In this document: piece after piece, positions 15,179 through 23,885 of the stretch | Layout: the number at the start of each line of letters is the position of its first letter | Position numbering within the stretch: the first letter of the stretch is position 1 | Assembly (NCBI RefSeq): GCF_001545035.1 | Contig: NZ_FCOJ02000068.1 | Span: 1 to 36,373, forward strand | Origin: Caballeronia glebae | GTDB taxonomy: Bacteria > Pseudomonadota > Gammaproteobacteria > Burkholderiales > Burkholderiaceae | Direction: 5' to 3' | DNA length: 36,373 nt | Translations under genes and position numbers: made by a program | Notes under the pieces: model-generated | The model's database searches: none | What the model was told of the DNA's origin: nothing | The model's input: the letters and a program-made list of their open reading frames with translations, nothing else

Positions 15179-16558
15179 TCACCACCGCGCCGCCGACGTC
15201 CCCGGCGGCGCAGAATTCCGCGCATAACCCGCGGGCGTTCGCGCGAGTTGCGCACTCGGCCGCACCGCCATCAACGCGCCGAATCCGGATTCATACCGCT
15301 GCATATAAGGCGCGAAATCCGGCTTCTCGATCGCGAAGCCGCCCTCCACGCGACCGAGCCCGCGCAACCAATGGCCCGCCTGCGCAAGCGAAACCTGCAC
15401 GTGCCAGCTTCCGCCTTCGCGCCGCTGTTTGCATAGCGCGGCGGCCGCGCCGAACGCCATCAGGAAACCGCTCGCCATGTCGAGCATCTGCATCGGCAAG
15501 GTGCGCGGCTTGCGCTCGCCCGCCGCTTCGCCTTCGGCGGCGTTGAAGCCCATTGCCGTCTGCACGAGCGAGTCGAAGCCGCGTCGCTCGGCCCACGGAC
15601 CTTCGGCGCCATACGCGCTCAGCGACGTATAGACGATCCCCGGCCGACGCCGCGCCAGCGCGTCCGGCCCGAAACCCAGCGACGCGATCCCGCCCGGCCG
15701 ATAACCCTGCGCAAACACATGTGCGTCATCGATCAGATGCCAGAGCGTCTCGCGATCGCGCTCCGAGCGAAGATCGAGCAGCGCCGAGCGCTTTCCACGG
15801 CTCATATCCGCGATCGCCGGAATATTCGGCAGATGCGGGCCGTTCACGAGCATCACGTCCGCGCCGAACGAAGCGAGCGCGCGCCCGCCGACCGGCCCCG
15901 CGAGAATGCGCGTGAAATCGAGCACGCGCAGGCCGTCGAGCGGCCTCGCATCGGCGGACAAGGAAGGCAGGGCGAGAGGCGGCGCATCGCCGATGCGCGT
16001 GATCGTCATCAACGGCTGAGCGGCGATGGCTTGCGCCTGCGGCGTCGCGTCCCATTCGTCGAACGTGCGCAGCATCGTCACGACGAGGCCGCGCTGCGCC
16101 GCCGCGTTTTCGTAATCGCTGGCGCGCCATAAAAGCAGCGCGCGTTCGGCGTCCTCGCGCGTCGCGGTGCGCGGATCGAGTCCGAGCAGACGCAGCGCGC
16201 CATCCTGATGATGTTCGAAGTTCGCGTGAATGCGCACGTAGCCATCGGCGCATCGATAGAGACCGGAGAATCGTCCCCATGTCTCGGGCTCCTTGCCGTC
16301 GACGGTGAAAACCCCGGTGCATTCGACCGCCGCATGCGTCATGTCGACGGATACGCGCTGCCGCCCCGCGCCGCGCGCAAAACCAAGCTCGCAAGCCGCG
16401 AGCGCCGCCGCGCCGATGCACGCCTGCGCCGCACGGCCGACAGCGAAACTGGAAGGGAAAACCGGATCGCGACCCGGAAGGTCGATGAAAGAAAGCGCAT
16501 CGTCGGGCAGGCCGGCGATGCGCCAAATGTCATGCAGCGTATCGAGAGAAGAAGTCAT
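15179..16558 (-). CDS. CaiB/BaiF (class III) CoA-transferase-like protein with unusual half order
   Basis: 459 residues from the ATG at 16558 (a GTG at 16591 is the longer option). Class III CoA transferases move CoA between carboxylic acids. The typical N-terminal block, PLDGLRVLDFTRILAGPVGG ... MSRGKRSALLDL, appears only at residue 206, and the likely catalytic Asp360 lies in MLDMASGFL. Residues 35-130 (GRAAQACIGAAALAACE, GRFSGLYRCADGYVRIHANF) look like the part that normally follows that block. The protein therefore reads as an incomplete first copy followed by a second, or as a permuted enzyme. I recall other proteobacterial 'CoA transferase' proteins of this size with two such domains. 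Substrate unknown. A hairpin (GAGTGCT ... AGCACTC, 16571-16592) overlaps its start region. Confidence 0.8.
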   Translation of the reverse strand: MTSSLDTLHDIWRIAGLPDDALSFIDLPGRDPVFPSSFAVGRAAQACIGAAALAACELGFARGAGRQRVSVDMTHAAVECTGVFTVDGKEPETWGRFSGLYRCADGYVRIHANFEHHQDGALRLLGLDPRTATREDAERALLLWRASDYENAAAQRGLVVTMLRTFDEWDATPQAQAIAAQPLMTITRIGDAPPLALPSLSADARPLDGLRVLDFTRILAGPVGGRALASFGADVMLVNGPHLPNIPAIADMSRGKRSALLDLRSERDRETLWHLIDDAHVFAQGYRPGGIASLGFGPDALARRRPGIVYTSLSAYGAEGPWAERRGFDSLVQTAMGFNAAEGEAAGERKPRTLPMQMLDMASGFLMAFGAAAALCKQRREGGSWHVQVSLAQAGHWLRGLGRVEGGFAIEKPDFAPYMQRYESGFGALMAVRPSAQLARTPAGYARNSAPPGTSAARW

Positions 16559-16611
16559 GATCGATCGGCGCGAGTGCTTTTGGGGGAGCACTCATTATCG
16601 CGCCAACCGCG

Positions 16612-17613
16612 TCATTGCCGCCGCGTCGCCAGCTCCGCGCCCTGACGCAGCGCTTCGAGCATGCTGCCTTCATCGGCGATGCCCTTGCCCGCGATATCGA
16701 ACGCCGTGCCGTGATCGACCGACGTGCGGATCACCTCCAGCCCGACCGTCACGTTCACGCCCGCTTCGAGACCGAGCACCTTCACGGGACCGTGCCCCTG
16801 ATCGTGATACATCGCGACGACGAGATCGAAGTCGCCACGCCCCGCGCGATAAAACAGCGTATCGGCGGGCAGCGGGCCGGTCACGTCGAGACCGCGTTCC
16901 TGCAACACCTTCACGGCGGGAATGATCTTCTCCTCTTCCTCGCCATAACCGAAGAGGCCGTTCTCGCCTGCATGCGGATTGATGCCGCACACGCCGATAC
17001 GCGGTTTCGCGATGCCCGACTTCACGAGCGTTGCGTTGCCGCGCTCGATCGTGCGCTGCACGAGGCCCGGCTCGATCTTGCGGATCGCATCGATGATGCC
17101 GATGTGCGTCGTCACGTGGATCACGCGCAGTTGCGGCGCGACGAGCATCATCGACACTTCGTCGACGCCCGTCAGATGCGCGAGCATTTCCGTGTGGCCG
17201 GGAAACTTGTGACCGCCCGCGTGCAGCGCTTCCTTGTTGAGCGGCGCGGTGCAGATCGCGTCGATCTGTTTCGCCTGCGCCAGTTCGACGGCGCGCGCGA
17301 TAAACCGGTACGCCGCGTCGCCCGCGACAGCCGAAAGCTCGCCGAAGGGCAGATCGTCGGGAATGAGATCGAGATCGATACAGTCGATCACGCCCGGCTC
17401 GTAACGCGCCTGGGTTGCGTCCTCGATGCGGCGCACGCGCGCCTTGCCGCCGACGATTTCGTTGGCGCGTTCGAGACGTCGCGCATCGCCGATCACGAGC
17501 GGACGGCACTGCTGATAGACCGTATCGTGGGCGAGGCTCTTGACGACGACTTCCGGGCCTACGCCGCTCGCGTCGCCCATCGTGATGCCGATTACGGGGA
17601 GATAGTTGCTCAT
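16612..17613 (-). CDS. pdxA2: PdxA2-like 4-phospho-D-threonate / D-erythronate dehydrogenase
   Basis: 333 residues of the PdxA family. The metal-binding histidines are present: His170 (VTTHIGI), His214 (INPHAGE) and His270 (MYHDQGHGP); GITMGDASGVGPE opens the protein and KFPGHTEML is intact. Family members oxidise a 4-phospho-hydroxy-acid and decarboxylate it. True PdxA works in vitamin B6 synthesis, but the gene beside a DUF1537 kinase and a sugar-acid permease points to PdxA2, which converts 4-phospho-threonate or -erythronate to DHAP. Its ATG overlaps the stop of the kinase frame (ATGA), so it is translationally coupled to a gene that is now broken. It may still be made, but without substrate from this operon. 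Confidence 0.88.
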   Translation of the reverse strand: MSNYLPVIGITMGDASGVGPEVVVKSLAHDTVYQQCRPLVIGDARRLERANEIVGGKARVRRIEDATQARYEPGVIDCIDLDLIPDDLPFGELSAVAGDAAYRFIARAVELAQAKQIDAICTAPLNKEALHAGGHKFPGHTEMLAHLTGVDEVSMMLVAPQLRVIHVTTHIGIIDAIRKIEPGLVQRTIERGNATLVKSGIAKPRIGVCGINPHAGENGLFGYGEEEEKIIPAVKVLQERGLDVTGPLPADTLFYRAGRGDFDLVVAMYHDQGHGPVKVLGLEAGVNVTVGLEVIRTSVDHGTAFDIAGKGIADEGSMLEALRQGAELATRRQ

Positions 17614-18757
17614 GATTTTTGTCTGGTGATGTCTATGTCTTGACGCGCGACGGGAACATCCGCGCCGCGCAAATGCAGATAGGCGCCGAGCAGCGCGTGC
17701 TCGCTGCCGAACGCGCCGGCTTTGGTGACGACCGACGGGCCTCGGCCGTTCGATGGCCGTCCGAGCGCGACGCCCGCTTCGATTTCGCGCACGAGTTCGA
17801 GGCCGCCGACGTTCGCGGCGGCGAGCATCGCGCGCGCCGTTTCGCCGCCGGTCGCGATCAGCCCGCCGAGCGCGTCGAAGTGCGGCGCGACGAGCGCCGC
17901 GAGCGCGTTCGAGAGCAGCGCGCCTTCGGCGGCATCGAACGCGTCGTCGCGGCCGATGCGCACGATCGCGTCTTCGTTGCCGCGCACCGCGTCGCCGATG
18001 CGCTCGCTCCAGGCGTGCCATTGCGGATGACGCGCGCCGTCGCGCAACACGGCGGGCGGCACGATCATTTCGGCCACGCCGGCTTCGGCGCGAAGCAGCG
18101 CGCATTGACGCTCGGAGATGGCGGAAAGGCTGCCGACGAGCGCGAGAATCGGGCCTTGCGCGGGGTCGATCGAACTGGCCGGGTGCATCGATGCATCGGC
18201 ATGGAAAAGGTCGGGCAGGGCGGCCAGTTCGCGCGCAAGTCCGCCCGATCCGACCCAGAAGAACGGCTCGTCGACCGATGCGGTCACGCGTGCGAGCGAT
18301 GCAAGATCGTCGCTGGTTTCGGCATCGACGATGATCGCGTCGATGCCGTTCGCCGACGCCGCCGCCGACGCGATCATCACCGCGATCTCTTGCGGCGCGG
18401 CGCGAAACGCATCGAGCGGAACGTGCGCGACGCGCAGGCCGACCGCGTTCAGCACGTCGCGCAAACCGGCACGCTGCCCGGCGTGTTCGAGTTGCCACGT
18501 TTCGGTGTCTTCGAGCGGCACGCCGCGCACGAACACGCGGGCATCGCGCACCGTGCGGCCCGTCGCGGGAAACGCGGGCGTGACGATGGCCGGTCCCGCG
18601 AGGCGGGTCAGCGCCGCGACTTCGGCGGCCCAGTTGCCGCGCAAGGTCGAATCGATCTTCTTGTAGAGACGCCGTCCGGGCGCGCGCAGCGCTTGCCACG
18701 CGTCGGCCGTGCGCTTCGCGGCGTCGGCGGGCGCGAGGCGGCGCGTGTCGGTGTCGC
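17610..18757 (-). pseudogene. dtnK: DUF1537 four-carbon acid-sugar kinase (DtnK-like), N-terminus deleted
   Basis: From DTDTRRLAPADAA onward the frame is a good DUF1537 kinase: LYKKIDSTLRGNWAAE, FPATGRTVRDARVF, VGSGGLAREL, GLIATGGETARAML and VTKAGAFGSEHALL near the end. Family members phosphorylate D-threonate, L-threonate or D-erythronate at O4. What is missing is the first 40-50 residues with the ADDLTGA motif that shapes the active site. Instead the frame runs back into the end of the permease gene in the wrong frame, without a ribosome binding site or family-like start. A deletion through the permease stop codon and the kinase start is the simplest reading. The kinase is probably inactive. 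Confidence 0.8.
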
Positions 18758-19744
18758 CTCCCGCGCCTCGGCGGCCGAACGCGCATCGCTGCGCGCATTC
18801 ACGCGTTTCGCGATCGACGCCGTCAATATGGGCGAGACGATTGCCGTCACGACGACGCACGCCGCGACCAGCAGCGTCGCCGACTTGGCCGCTTCCGCAT
18901 AGACCGGATTCGCCGCGGCGATCAGCGCCGGAACGGCCGCCGCGTTGCCCGCGGTATTCGCCGCCGCCGCGCCCGCCACGCCCGTGCCGCCCGTCAGACG
19001 ATCAGCGAAATAAAGCGGAATGCCCGTCACGATGACGACCGCGAGGCCCAGGCCGATGCCGAGCAAACCGGCTTGCCATACTTTGTGCAGATCGAGGCTC
19101 GCGCCGAGCGCCAGCGCGAAGAACGGAATCATCACCGGCACGGCGCGGCCGAGAAACGCGCGCATCTCGCGGTCGAGATTGCCGAGCAACATGCCAACCG
19201 CGAGCGGCAGGATGCTGCCGACGAGCGTCGGCCACGGAAACGCGGACAAGCCGGCGATGCCGAGCGTGACCATCGTCAGGAACGGGCCGGATTCGAGCGA
19301 CATGATCGTGTAGGCGCCGACGTCCTCCGAGCGTCCGTACTGGCCCATCAGCGCCATGTACAGGCCGCCGTTGGTGTCGTTCATCGCGGCGACCACGGCG
19401 AGCGTGGAAATGCCCGCGAACAGGCCCGAGCTGATGGGTTGCTCGCCGAGGAAGTGACCGAGCACGACGCCCGCGAGGATCGCCGTGCCGACCTTCGTCA
19501 CGAACAGCGCGCCGCCTTTTCGAATCAGATAAGGCGTCGCTTTCACGTCGATGCTCGCGCCCATACACACGTAGAACACCGCGAGAATCGGCAGCGCGCC
19601 GGTGAAGAGCGCGTTCGTGAACGAGCCGAAGAACTTCGGCATGCCGGGCATGAACGTCGCGATCAGCGAGCCGATCAGCAGCGGGACGATCATCATCCCG
19701 CCGGGGACGCGCTCGATGGCGCGTTTGATATGAATCTGAGCCAT
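18608..19744 (-). CDS. kdgT: KdgT-type 2-keto-3-deoxygluconate permease family protein with a foreign tail
   Basis: The ATG at 19744 follows GGAG at good spacing. The first 329 residues are an inner-membrane carrier of the KdgT family (IKRAIERVPGGMMIVPLLIG, VFYVCMGASID, STLAVVAAMNDTNGGLYMAL, SLESGPFLTM, LPLAVGMLLGNLDREMRAF, VIVTGIPLYFADRL), close to the 327 residues of E. coli KdgT. The frame has no stop there: it runs on for about 49 Arg/Pro/Thr-rich residues (TPTRAASRPPTPRSARPTRG) that are the kinase gene read in the wrong frame. All membrane helices are present, so the carrier may still work. With a kinase and PdxA2 downstream, a four-carbon sugar acid such as threonate is a likely cargo. 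Confidence 0.85.
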   Translation of the reverse strand: MAQIHIKRAIERVPGGMMIVPLLIGSLIATFMPGMPKFFGSFTNALFTGALPILAVFYVCMGASIDVKATPYLIRKGGALFVTKVGTAILAGVVLGHFLGEQPISSGLFAGISTLAVVAAMNDTNGGLYMALMGQYGRSEDVGAYTIMSLESGPFLTMVTLGIAGLSAFPWPTLVGSILPLAVGMLLGNLDREMRAFLGRAVPVMIPFFALALGASLDLHKVWQAGLLGIGLGLAVVIVTGIPLYFADRLTGGTGVAGAAAANTAGNAAAVPALIAAANPVYAEAAKSATLLVAACVVVTAIVSPILTASIAKRVNARSDARSAAEAREATPTRAASRPPTPRSARPTRGKRCARPDGVSTRRSIRPCAATGPPKSRR

Positions 19745-20007
19745 GAGGTCTCCAGAGTGGTTTCTGTCCAATTCGATCACAGATTGATTGAATCGATCAA
19801 ACTGGAGTGTAGTCGGCGCGTGATGTTTGCGCAAACCGATCGATATAGGCGTTTACACTGATCGATCGCGATCATTCCGCCTGTTCGAATGATCGAACCG
19901 ATCAAAAAATCGGCGGCGTTGCGAGAACGCGTGAGCATTCGACGGACCCGGCCGGTTCGCTACACTGTGCGTCGCCGCCGGAACCGCAAGAGAACTCAGG
20001 GAACAGG
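19745..20007. promoter_or_regulatory. Divergent control region kdgT / deoR with repeated GATCGA-type sites
   Basis: Two inverted repeats, TGATCG-N4-CGATCA (19859-19874) and TGATCG-N3-CGATCA (19890-19904), lie about 30 bp apart. Further TCGATCA copies are at 19773-19779 and 19793-19799, and a perfect 12-bp palindrome GTTTGCGCAAAC is at 19825-19836. The clustered motif is a good candidate for the operators of the adjacent DeoR repressor, and the separate palindrome could serve another regulator. These assignments are inferred from position only. Confidence 0.6.
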
Positions 20008-20787
20008 ATGAAAGTCGAGAAACGCCGCGAAGCCATGTTGAAGGCCGTGCTCTCCGGCATGAACGATGTCGCCGCGCTGTGCGAGCACTTCGGCATGTCG
20101 GAGGCGACGGTGCGGCGCGATCTGCGCGCGCTCGCCGACGAACGGCGCATCGTGCGCACGTATGGCGGCGCGGCGTCGGTCGGGATGCACGAGCCGGAAG
20201 AATCGCTCGATACGCGGCGCGAAAGTTTTCGCGAGCAAAAGGAAGCGATCGCGCGCGCGGCGGCGCGTCACGTGCACGACGGCGACACGATCTTTCTCGA
20301 CGGCGGCACGACCACGACTGCGCTCGCGCGCTGCCTGGCCGGGCGCACGGAGATTCACGTCGTGACGAACAATCTGCTGGCGGTGAACCTGCTCGCGGCG
20401 GCGGACGTGCGCGTGACGCTGATCGGCGGCGACGTGCGGCCGTCGAGCATGAGCACGCTCGGGGCGCTCGCGCAGGTGGCGCTCACGCGCGTCACCTTCG
20501 ACAAGGCGTTTCTCGGCGCGGACGGCGTCGTCGCGGGTCGCGGGCTGTGCGAGGCGACGGCGGAGCAGGCGTTTCTAAAGGAGTGCATCGCGGGCCAGGC
20601 GGCGAGCGTGTTCGTGCTGGTCACGTCGAACAAGCTGGAGCGCGCGAGCCAGCAGCACTGGACGCCGCTGGAACGCAACTGGACGCTCGTCACCGATGCA
20701 TTGGCCGAAGCGCCGGCGCTCGCGCGCTTCGAGGAGCGGGAGAACGTGACGGTGGAATGCGCCGAGGTCAGGTCGAAAGAATCGTGA
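20008..20787 (+). CDS. DeoR/GlpR-family transcriptional regulator
   Basis: 259 residues. The N-terminal helix-turn-helix (VAALCEHFGMSEATVRRDL, about 21-40, then RIVRTYGGA) is the DeoR signature. The C-terminal DeoRC sugar-phosphate sensor has FLDGGTTTTALARCL, VVTNNLLAVNLL, VTLIGGDVRPSS and FLGADGV. Such repressors usually release DNA on binding a phosphorylated intermediate of the pathway they control. It is divergent from the kdgT-dtnK-pdxA2 operon and is the natural regulator of it. If the kinase is dead, its inducer (probably a phosphorylated sugar acid) would no longer be made by this operon. Confidence 0.92.
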   Translation: MKVEKRREAMLKAVLSGMNDVAALCEHFGMSEATVRRDLRALADERRIVRTYGGAASVGMHEPEESLDTRRESFREQKEAIARAAARHVHDGDTIFLDGGTTTTALARCLAGRTEIHVVTNNLLAVNLLAAADVRVTLIGGDVRPSSMSTLGALAQVALTRVTFDKAFLGADGVVAGRGLCEATAEQAFLKECIAGQAASVFVLVTSNKLERASQQHWTPLERNWTLVTDALAEAPALARFEERENVTVECAEVRSKES

Positions 20788-21047
20788 CCGGCGCGACGGC
20801 CAAAGTGATCGCGAGAGCCGTTCCGGTGATGCGTGTCGACGAACTTCTCGAAGACAGCGACTTCCTGGCCGACGTGCTCGGCGCCGCGCGCGACGCGAGC
20901 GGCGCATTCTGGCCCATGCTGAAGCTGCCTTACCGCCTGACGAAAACGCCCGCGCGCGTGCGCGCGGTGCCAGGCGCGCCGCAACCGGTCAGACGCGCCG
21001 CGCCAGCGCCAGCACGCGCTCCAGCTCCGGAAGATCGACCGGCTTGA
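20784..21047 (+). CDS. Small hypothetical protein overlapping deoR and the sensor kinase end
   Basis: A GTG at 20784 overlaps the deoR stop codon (GTGA), giving 87 residues; an ATG at 20829 gives 72. The first two thirds look protein-like (VMRVDELLEDSDFLADVLGA, SGAFWPMLKLPYRLTK), while the end is Ala/Pro/Arg-rich and runs 59 bases into the convergent sensor kinase gene. No family recognised. It is plausible as a small coupled gene of the deoR transcript, but not certain. Confidence 0.35.
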   Translation: MTGATAKVIARAVPVMRVDELLEDSDFLADVLGAARDASGAFWPMLKLPYRLTKTPARVRAVPGAPQPVRRAAPAPARAPAPEDRPA

Positions 21048-23499
21048 CGAGGTGCGCGTCGAAACCGGCAGCGCGAGTGCGCGCCATGTCCTCGTCGGAG
21101 CCGAGGCCCGTCATTGCCGCGACGATCACGTGTTTGCCACCGGGTTGGTCCGCATCCTGGCGCAAGCGGCGGATCACGTCGAAGCCGGTCATGCCGGGCA
21201 TCGACAAATCGAGCAACACGACCTGCGGCCGCACCGCTTCGAACGATTCGAGCGCGCGCGGCCCGTCGTAGGCGGCGCGCGCGCGATGACCGAGCATGTC
21301 GACGAGCAGCGTCATGCTGTCGGCGGAATCGCGGTTGTCGTCGACGACCAGCACATCGAGCTGACGGCCCGGCGCGGCGGCAGGCGTCCCGCTCGCCGGC
21401 GCGCCGCGCGCGGGCGGTTCGGCAAGCGGCAGCCACAGCGAAAACGCGCTGCCTTGTCCCGCGCCGCCGCTTTTCGCCTCGACGTGACCGCCGTGCAGCT
21501 CCGCGATGGCGCGAACGAGCGTGAGGCCGATGCCGAGTCCGCCTTCGTCGGCATGCGCGCCCGGCGGATGTTCCTGCACGAACAGATCGAACACCGTGCC
21601 GAGCGCCTCGGGAGAAATGCCGCGGCCTTCGTCGCTCACGCGCAACATCGCCGTGCCGCCGCGCGGGCCGACTGCGAGCGTGACCGTCGAGCCGTGCGGG
21701 CTGAACTTCGACGCGTTGTTGAGCAGGTTGTTGAGCGCTTGCACGAGCCGCGTCGGATCGCCGTTCACGAAAAGCGGCTGGCCGCTGTCCTGCACGTCGA
21801 TGCGTTGCCCGCGCTCGTCGAACGAAGGCTGGCTCGCCTCGACGCTCAAGTGCACGACATCCGCGATATCGACGATGCCGGTCGTCAGACGAATCTTGCC
21901 CGAGCTGACGCGCCCGGCTTCGAGCAGATCGTCCACCAGCTTGGTCAGATGCGCGAGCTGGCGATCGACGATCTGGCGGCTGCGGATGACGTCGGCGTCG
22001 TCGGACGATTTCAGCTTGAGAATGCTCACCGCGTTGCGGATCGGCGCGAGCGGATTGCGCAATTCGTGGCCGAGCAGCGCGAGAAACTCGTTCATGCGCC
22101 GGCTCGACGCCTCCAGTTCTTCGAGACGCCGCCGCGCGGTCATGTCGCGCGTTATCTTGACGAAGCCCAGTTCGCCGTCGCGATTGCTGGGCAGCGCGCT
22201 CAGCATGACGTGCGCCCAGAACTCGGAGCCGTCCTTGCGCACGTGCCAGTCCTCGTGCTCGACGCGGCCACGCTTCGCGGCGAGCGCGAGATCGTCGGTG
22301 GGACGGTCGCGGCCGTGCTGGTCGGAGGTATAGAAAAGCGCGAAATGCCGCCCGATCGCCTCGGCCGCCGTAAAGCCGTAGATGGCGCGCGCGCCTTCGT
22401 TCCAGGAGCGCACATAGCCGTTCTGGTCGAGCATGCAGATTGCGTAATCGCTCACCGAATCGATGAGCAGGCGCAGCCGCTCGTTCGCCTCGTTCGCGAC
22501 ATGCCGGTCGGTGACGTCGTGTACGAAGCACGCGAACTGGCGCTGGCCCTCGTACCAGACTTCGCTGATCGTTAGCTCGGCGGCGAACTCGCTGCCGTCG
22601 CGGCGCAGCGCGGGCAGCTCGAAGCGCCGGTTGATCATGCGCGCCTCGCCGGTCGCCAGATAACGCGTCAGCCCCGTGCGATGCGCGTCGCGAAAGCGCT
22701 CCGGCACGATGAACGCAGCGAGTTCCTGGCCCGCCACCTCGCGCTGTTTCCAGCCGAAGAGCACGCAGGCGGCTTCGTTCCAGTCGACGACCATGCCGGC
22801 TTCGTCCATCGAAACGAACGCGACGTGCGCGTTATCCAGCACGGTCTGACGGCGGCGCATGGCGTCGGCGAGCTTCTTTTCGTACTCGATGCGCAGCGAC
22901 GACTCGACCGAGAGATCCGCCGCGACGCTGGCGTTCTCCCGCAGAAGCTTGCGATTCTCCTGCGCGATTTCCTCGCGCGCGATGGTTTCCGCGATGCACG
23001 CGCAAAACGCGTCGAGAATGCTGATGTCCGACTGACCGAAATGGTCGATTTCGCCGGAAATGAGCTTCAGGACGGCGACCGAGCGGCCTTCGTAGACGAC
23101 GGGCGCGACGACCATCGACACCGCGCCGACCGCCTCGCACGCGGCGCGGTCGACGCGATGGTCGGTCGCCGAATTGCGGCAGATGAGCGCCTGCTGGCGC
23201 GTGATGCAAAGACCCGACAGGCTGCCGGACGTGGGCAGCCGCACGCCGATGTGCGCCGCCGCCGCGCCGCTCGCCGCGCGATAGTGGAGCGCGTCGCCCT
23301 CGATCCATTCCACCACGGCGGACGCGACGCCCGCGACTTCTCTTAGCGTATCGGTGACTTTCTGGAGATAAGCGGAAAGCGGGAGCCGCGAATGGGCGAG
23401 ACTGGCGAATGTGGCGAACCATTGCTGGAAATGCGCCTGACGCGTATGTTCCGCCTCGATTTTATTTTCCGGTGTCGATGCCTCGAACTGAGTCGGCAT
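20989..23499 (-). CDS. Hybrid sensor histidine kinase (GAF-PAS-PAS-HisKA-HATPase-receiver)
   Basis: 836 residues with no membrane segment, so a cytoplasmic sensor. A GAF domain (about 25-180; RLPTSGSLSGLCITRQQALI) is followed by two PAS domains (about 215-335 and 340-455; VVDWNEAACVLFGW and VRSWNEGARAIYGF). The HisKA box has His478 (LGHELRNPLAPIRN). The ATPase has its N box NNLLNNASKFS and G boxes DEGRGI and GGLGIGL. The receiver domain at the end has acidic residues at 720-721, phospho-acceptor Asp764 (LLDLSMPG) and Lys819 (VKPVD). It should autophosphorylate in response to a small-molecule or redox cue and pass phosphate to its own receiver. No partner response regulator lies beside it, so the output is unknown. 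Confidence 0.92.
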   Translation of the reverse strand: MPTQFEASTPENKIEAEHTRQAHFQQWFATFASLAHSRLPLSAYLQKVTDTLREVAGVASAVVEWIEGDALHYRAASGAAAAHIGVRLPTSGSLSGLCITRQQALICRNSATDHRVDRAACEAVGAVSMVVAPVVYEGRSVAVLKLISGEIDHFGQSDISILDAFCACIAETIAREEIAQENRKLLRENASVAADLSVESSLRIEYEKKLADAMRRRQTVLDNAHVAFVSMDEAGMVVDWNEAACVLFGWKQREVAGQELAAFIVPERFRDAHRTGLTRYLATGEARMINRRFELPALRRDGSEFAAELTISEVWYEGQRQFACFVHDVTDRHVANEANERLRLLIDSVSDYAICMLDQNGYVRSWNEGARAIYGFTAAEAIGRHFALFYTSDQHGRDRPTDDLALAAKRGRVEHEDWHVRKDGSEFWAHVMLSALPSNRDGELGFVKITRDMTARRRLEELEASSRRMNEFLALLGHELRNPLAPIRNAVSILKLKSSDDADVIRSRQIVDRQLAHLTKLVDDLLEAGRVSSGKIRLTTGIVDIADVVHLSVEASQPSFDERGQRIDVQDSGQPLFVNGDPTRLVQALNNLLNNASKFSPHGSTVTLAVGPRGGTAMLRVSDEGRGISPEALGTVFDLFVQEHPPGAHADEGGLGIGLTLVRAIAELHGGHVEAKSGGAGQGSAFSLWLPLAEPPARGAPASGTPAAAPGRQLDVLVVDDNRDSADSMTLLVDMLGHRARAAYDGPRALESFEAVRPQVVLLDLSMPGMTGFDVIRRLRQDADQPGGKHVIVAAMTGLGSDEDMARTRAAGFDAHLVKPVDLPELERVLALARRV

Positions 23500-23885
23500 A
23501 GGCCATTTCCAATCGATGGACGCGATGGTGAGTCGCGGAAGTATCGGGGTTTATAAATCGAATAATCGGTTCGATTGGAACACAAATATAACCGCAAACG
23601 TTTGCTGTTTTTGCGGAAGTTTGAAACAGCGGTGTGTCCAAGCGCCGGGGATTATGACTGAAGGGGCGCTGCTATTGTCACGCGCGGGTTTATCGAGTGA
23701 GTATTAATTCCACGTCTATAGCGTAGTTGCGGTAATTTCGGCTTCCTTTTATAGCGCGCAGCATTTGCGATGCGCGAATCAGCCATCGTGCACACCCCAT
23801 TTATTTCGCAATCCGGAAAATGTGTTCGGCCGATTCGCTTTATTACAGGATTATTGCGTCGTCGATTCGCGCTTTCTTTTCATGC
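23500..23885. promoter_or_regulatory. Intergenic region upstream of the sensor kinase, with a LacI-type palindrome
   Basis: About 390 AT-richer bases without a gene lie between the 3' end of the MocR gene and the sensor kinase start. GCAAACGTTTGC at 23594-23605 is a perfect 12-bp palindrome with the CAAACGTTTG core of PurR/LacI-family operators, about 95 bp before the kinase ATG. CGCGCA ... TGCGCG (23755-23776) could form a small hairpin behind the MocR gene. No -35/-10 pair was certain. Confidence 0.45.

Noticed and set aside
16612..18798. One 728-residue reading frame covering pdxA2 and the region before it
   Set aside because: Only the last 333 residues are PdxA-like; the front is an Arg-rich shadow of the kinase gene in another frame.
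17619..18902. 427-residue plus-strand frame opposite the DUF1537 kinase
   Set aside because: Typical GC-driven shadow; no family features, while the minus strand shows clear kinase motifs.
21052..22575. 507-residue frame antisense to the sensor kinase
   Set aside because: Arg/Ala/His-rich translation with no motif; the opposite strand encodes a complete GAF-PAS-PAS kinase.
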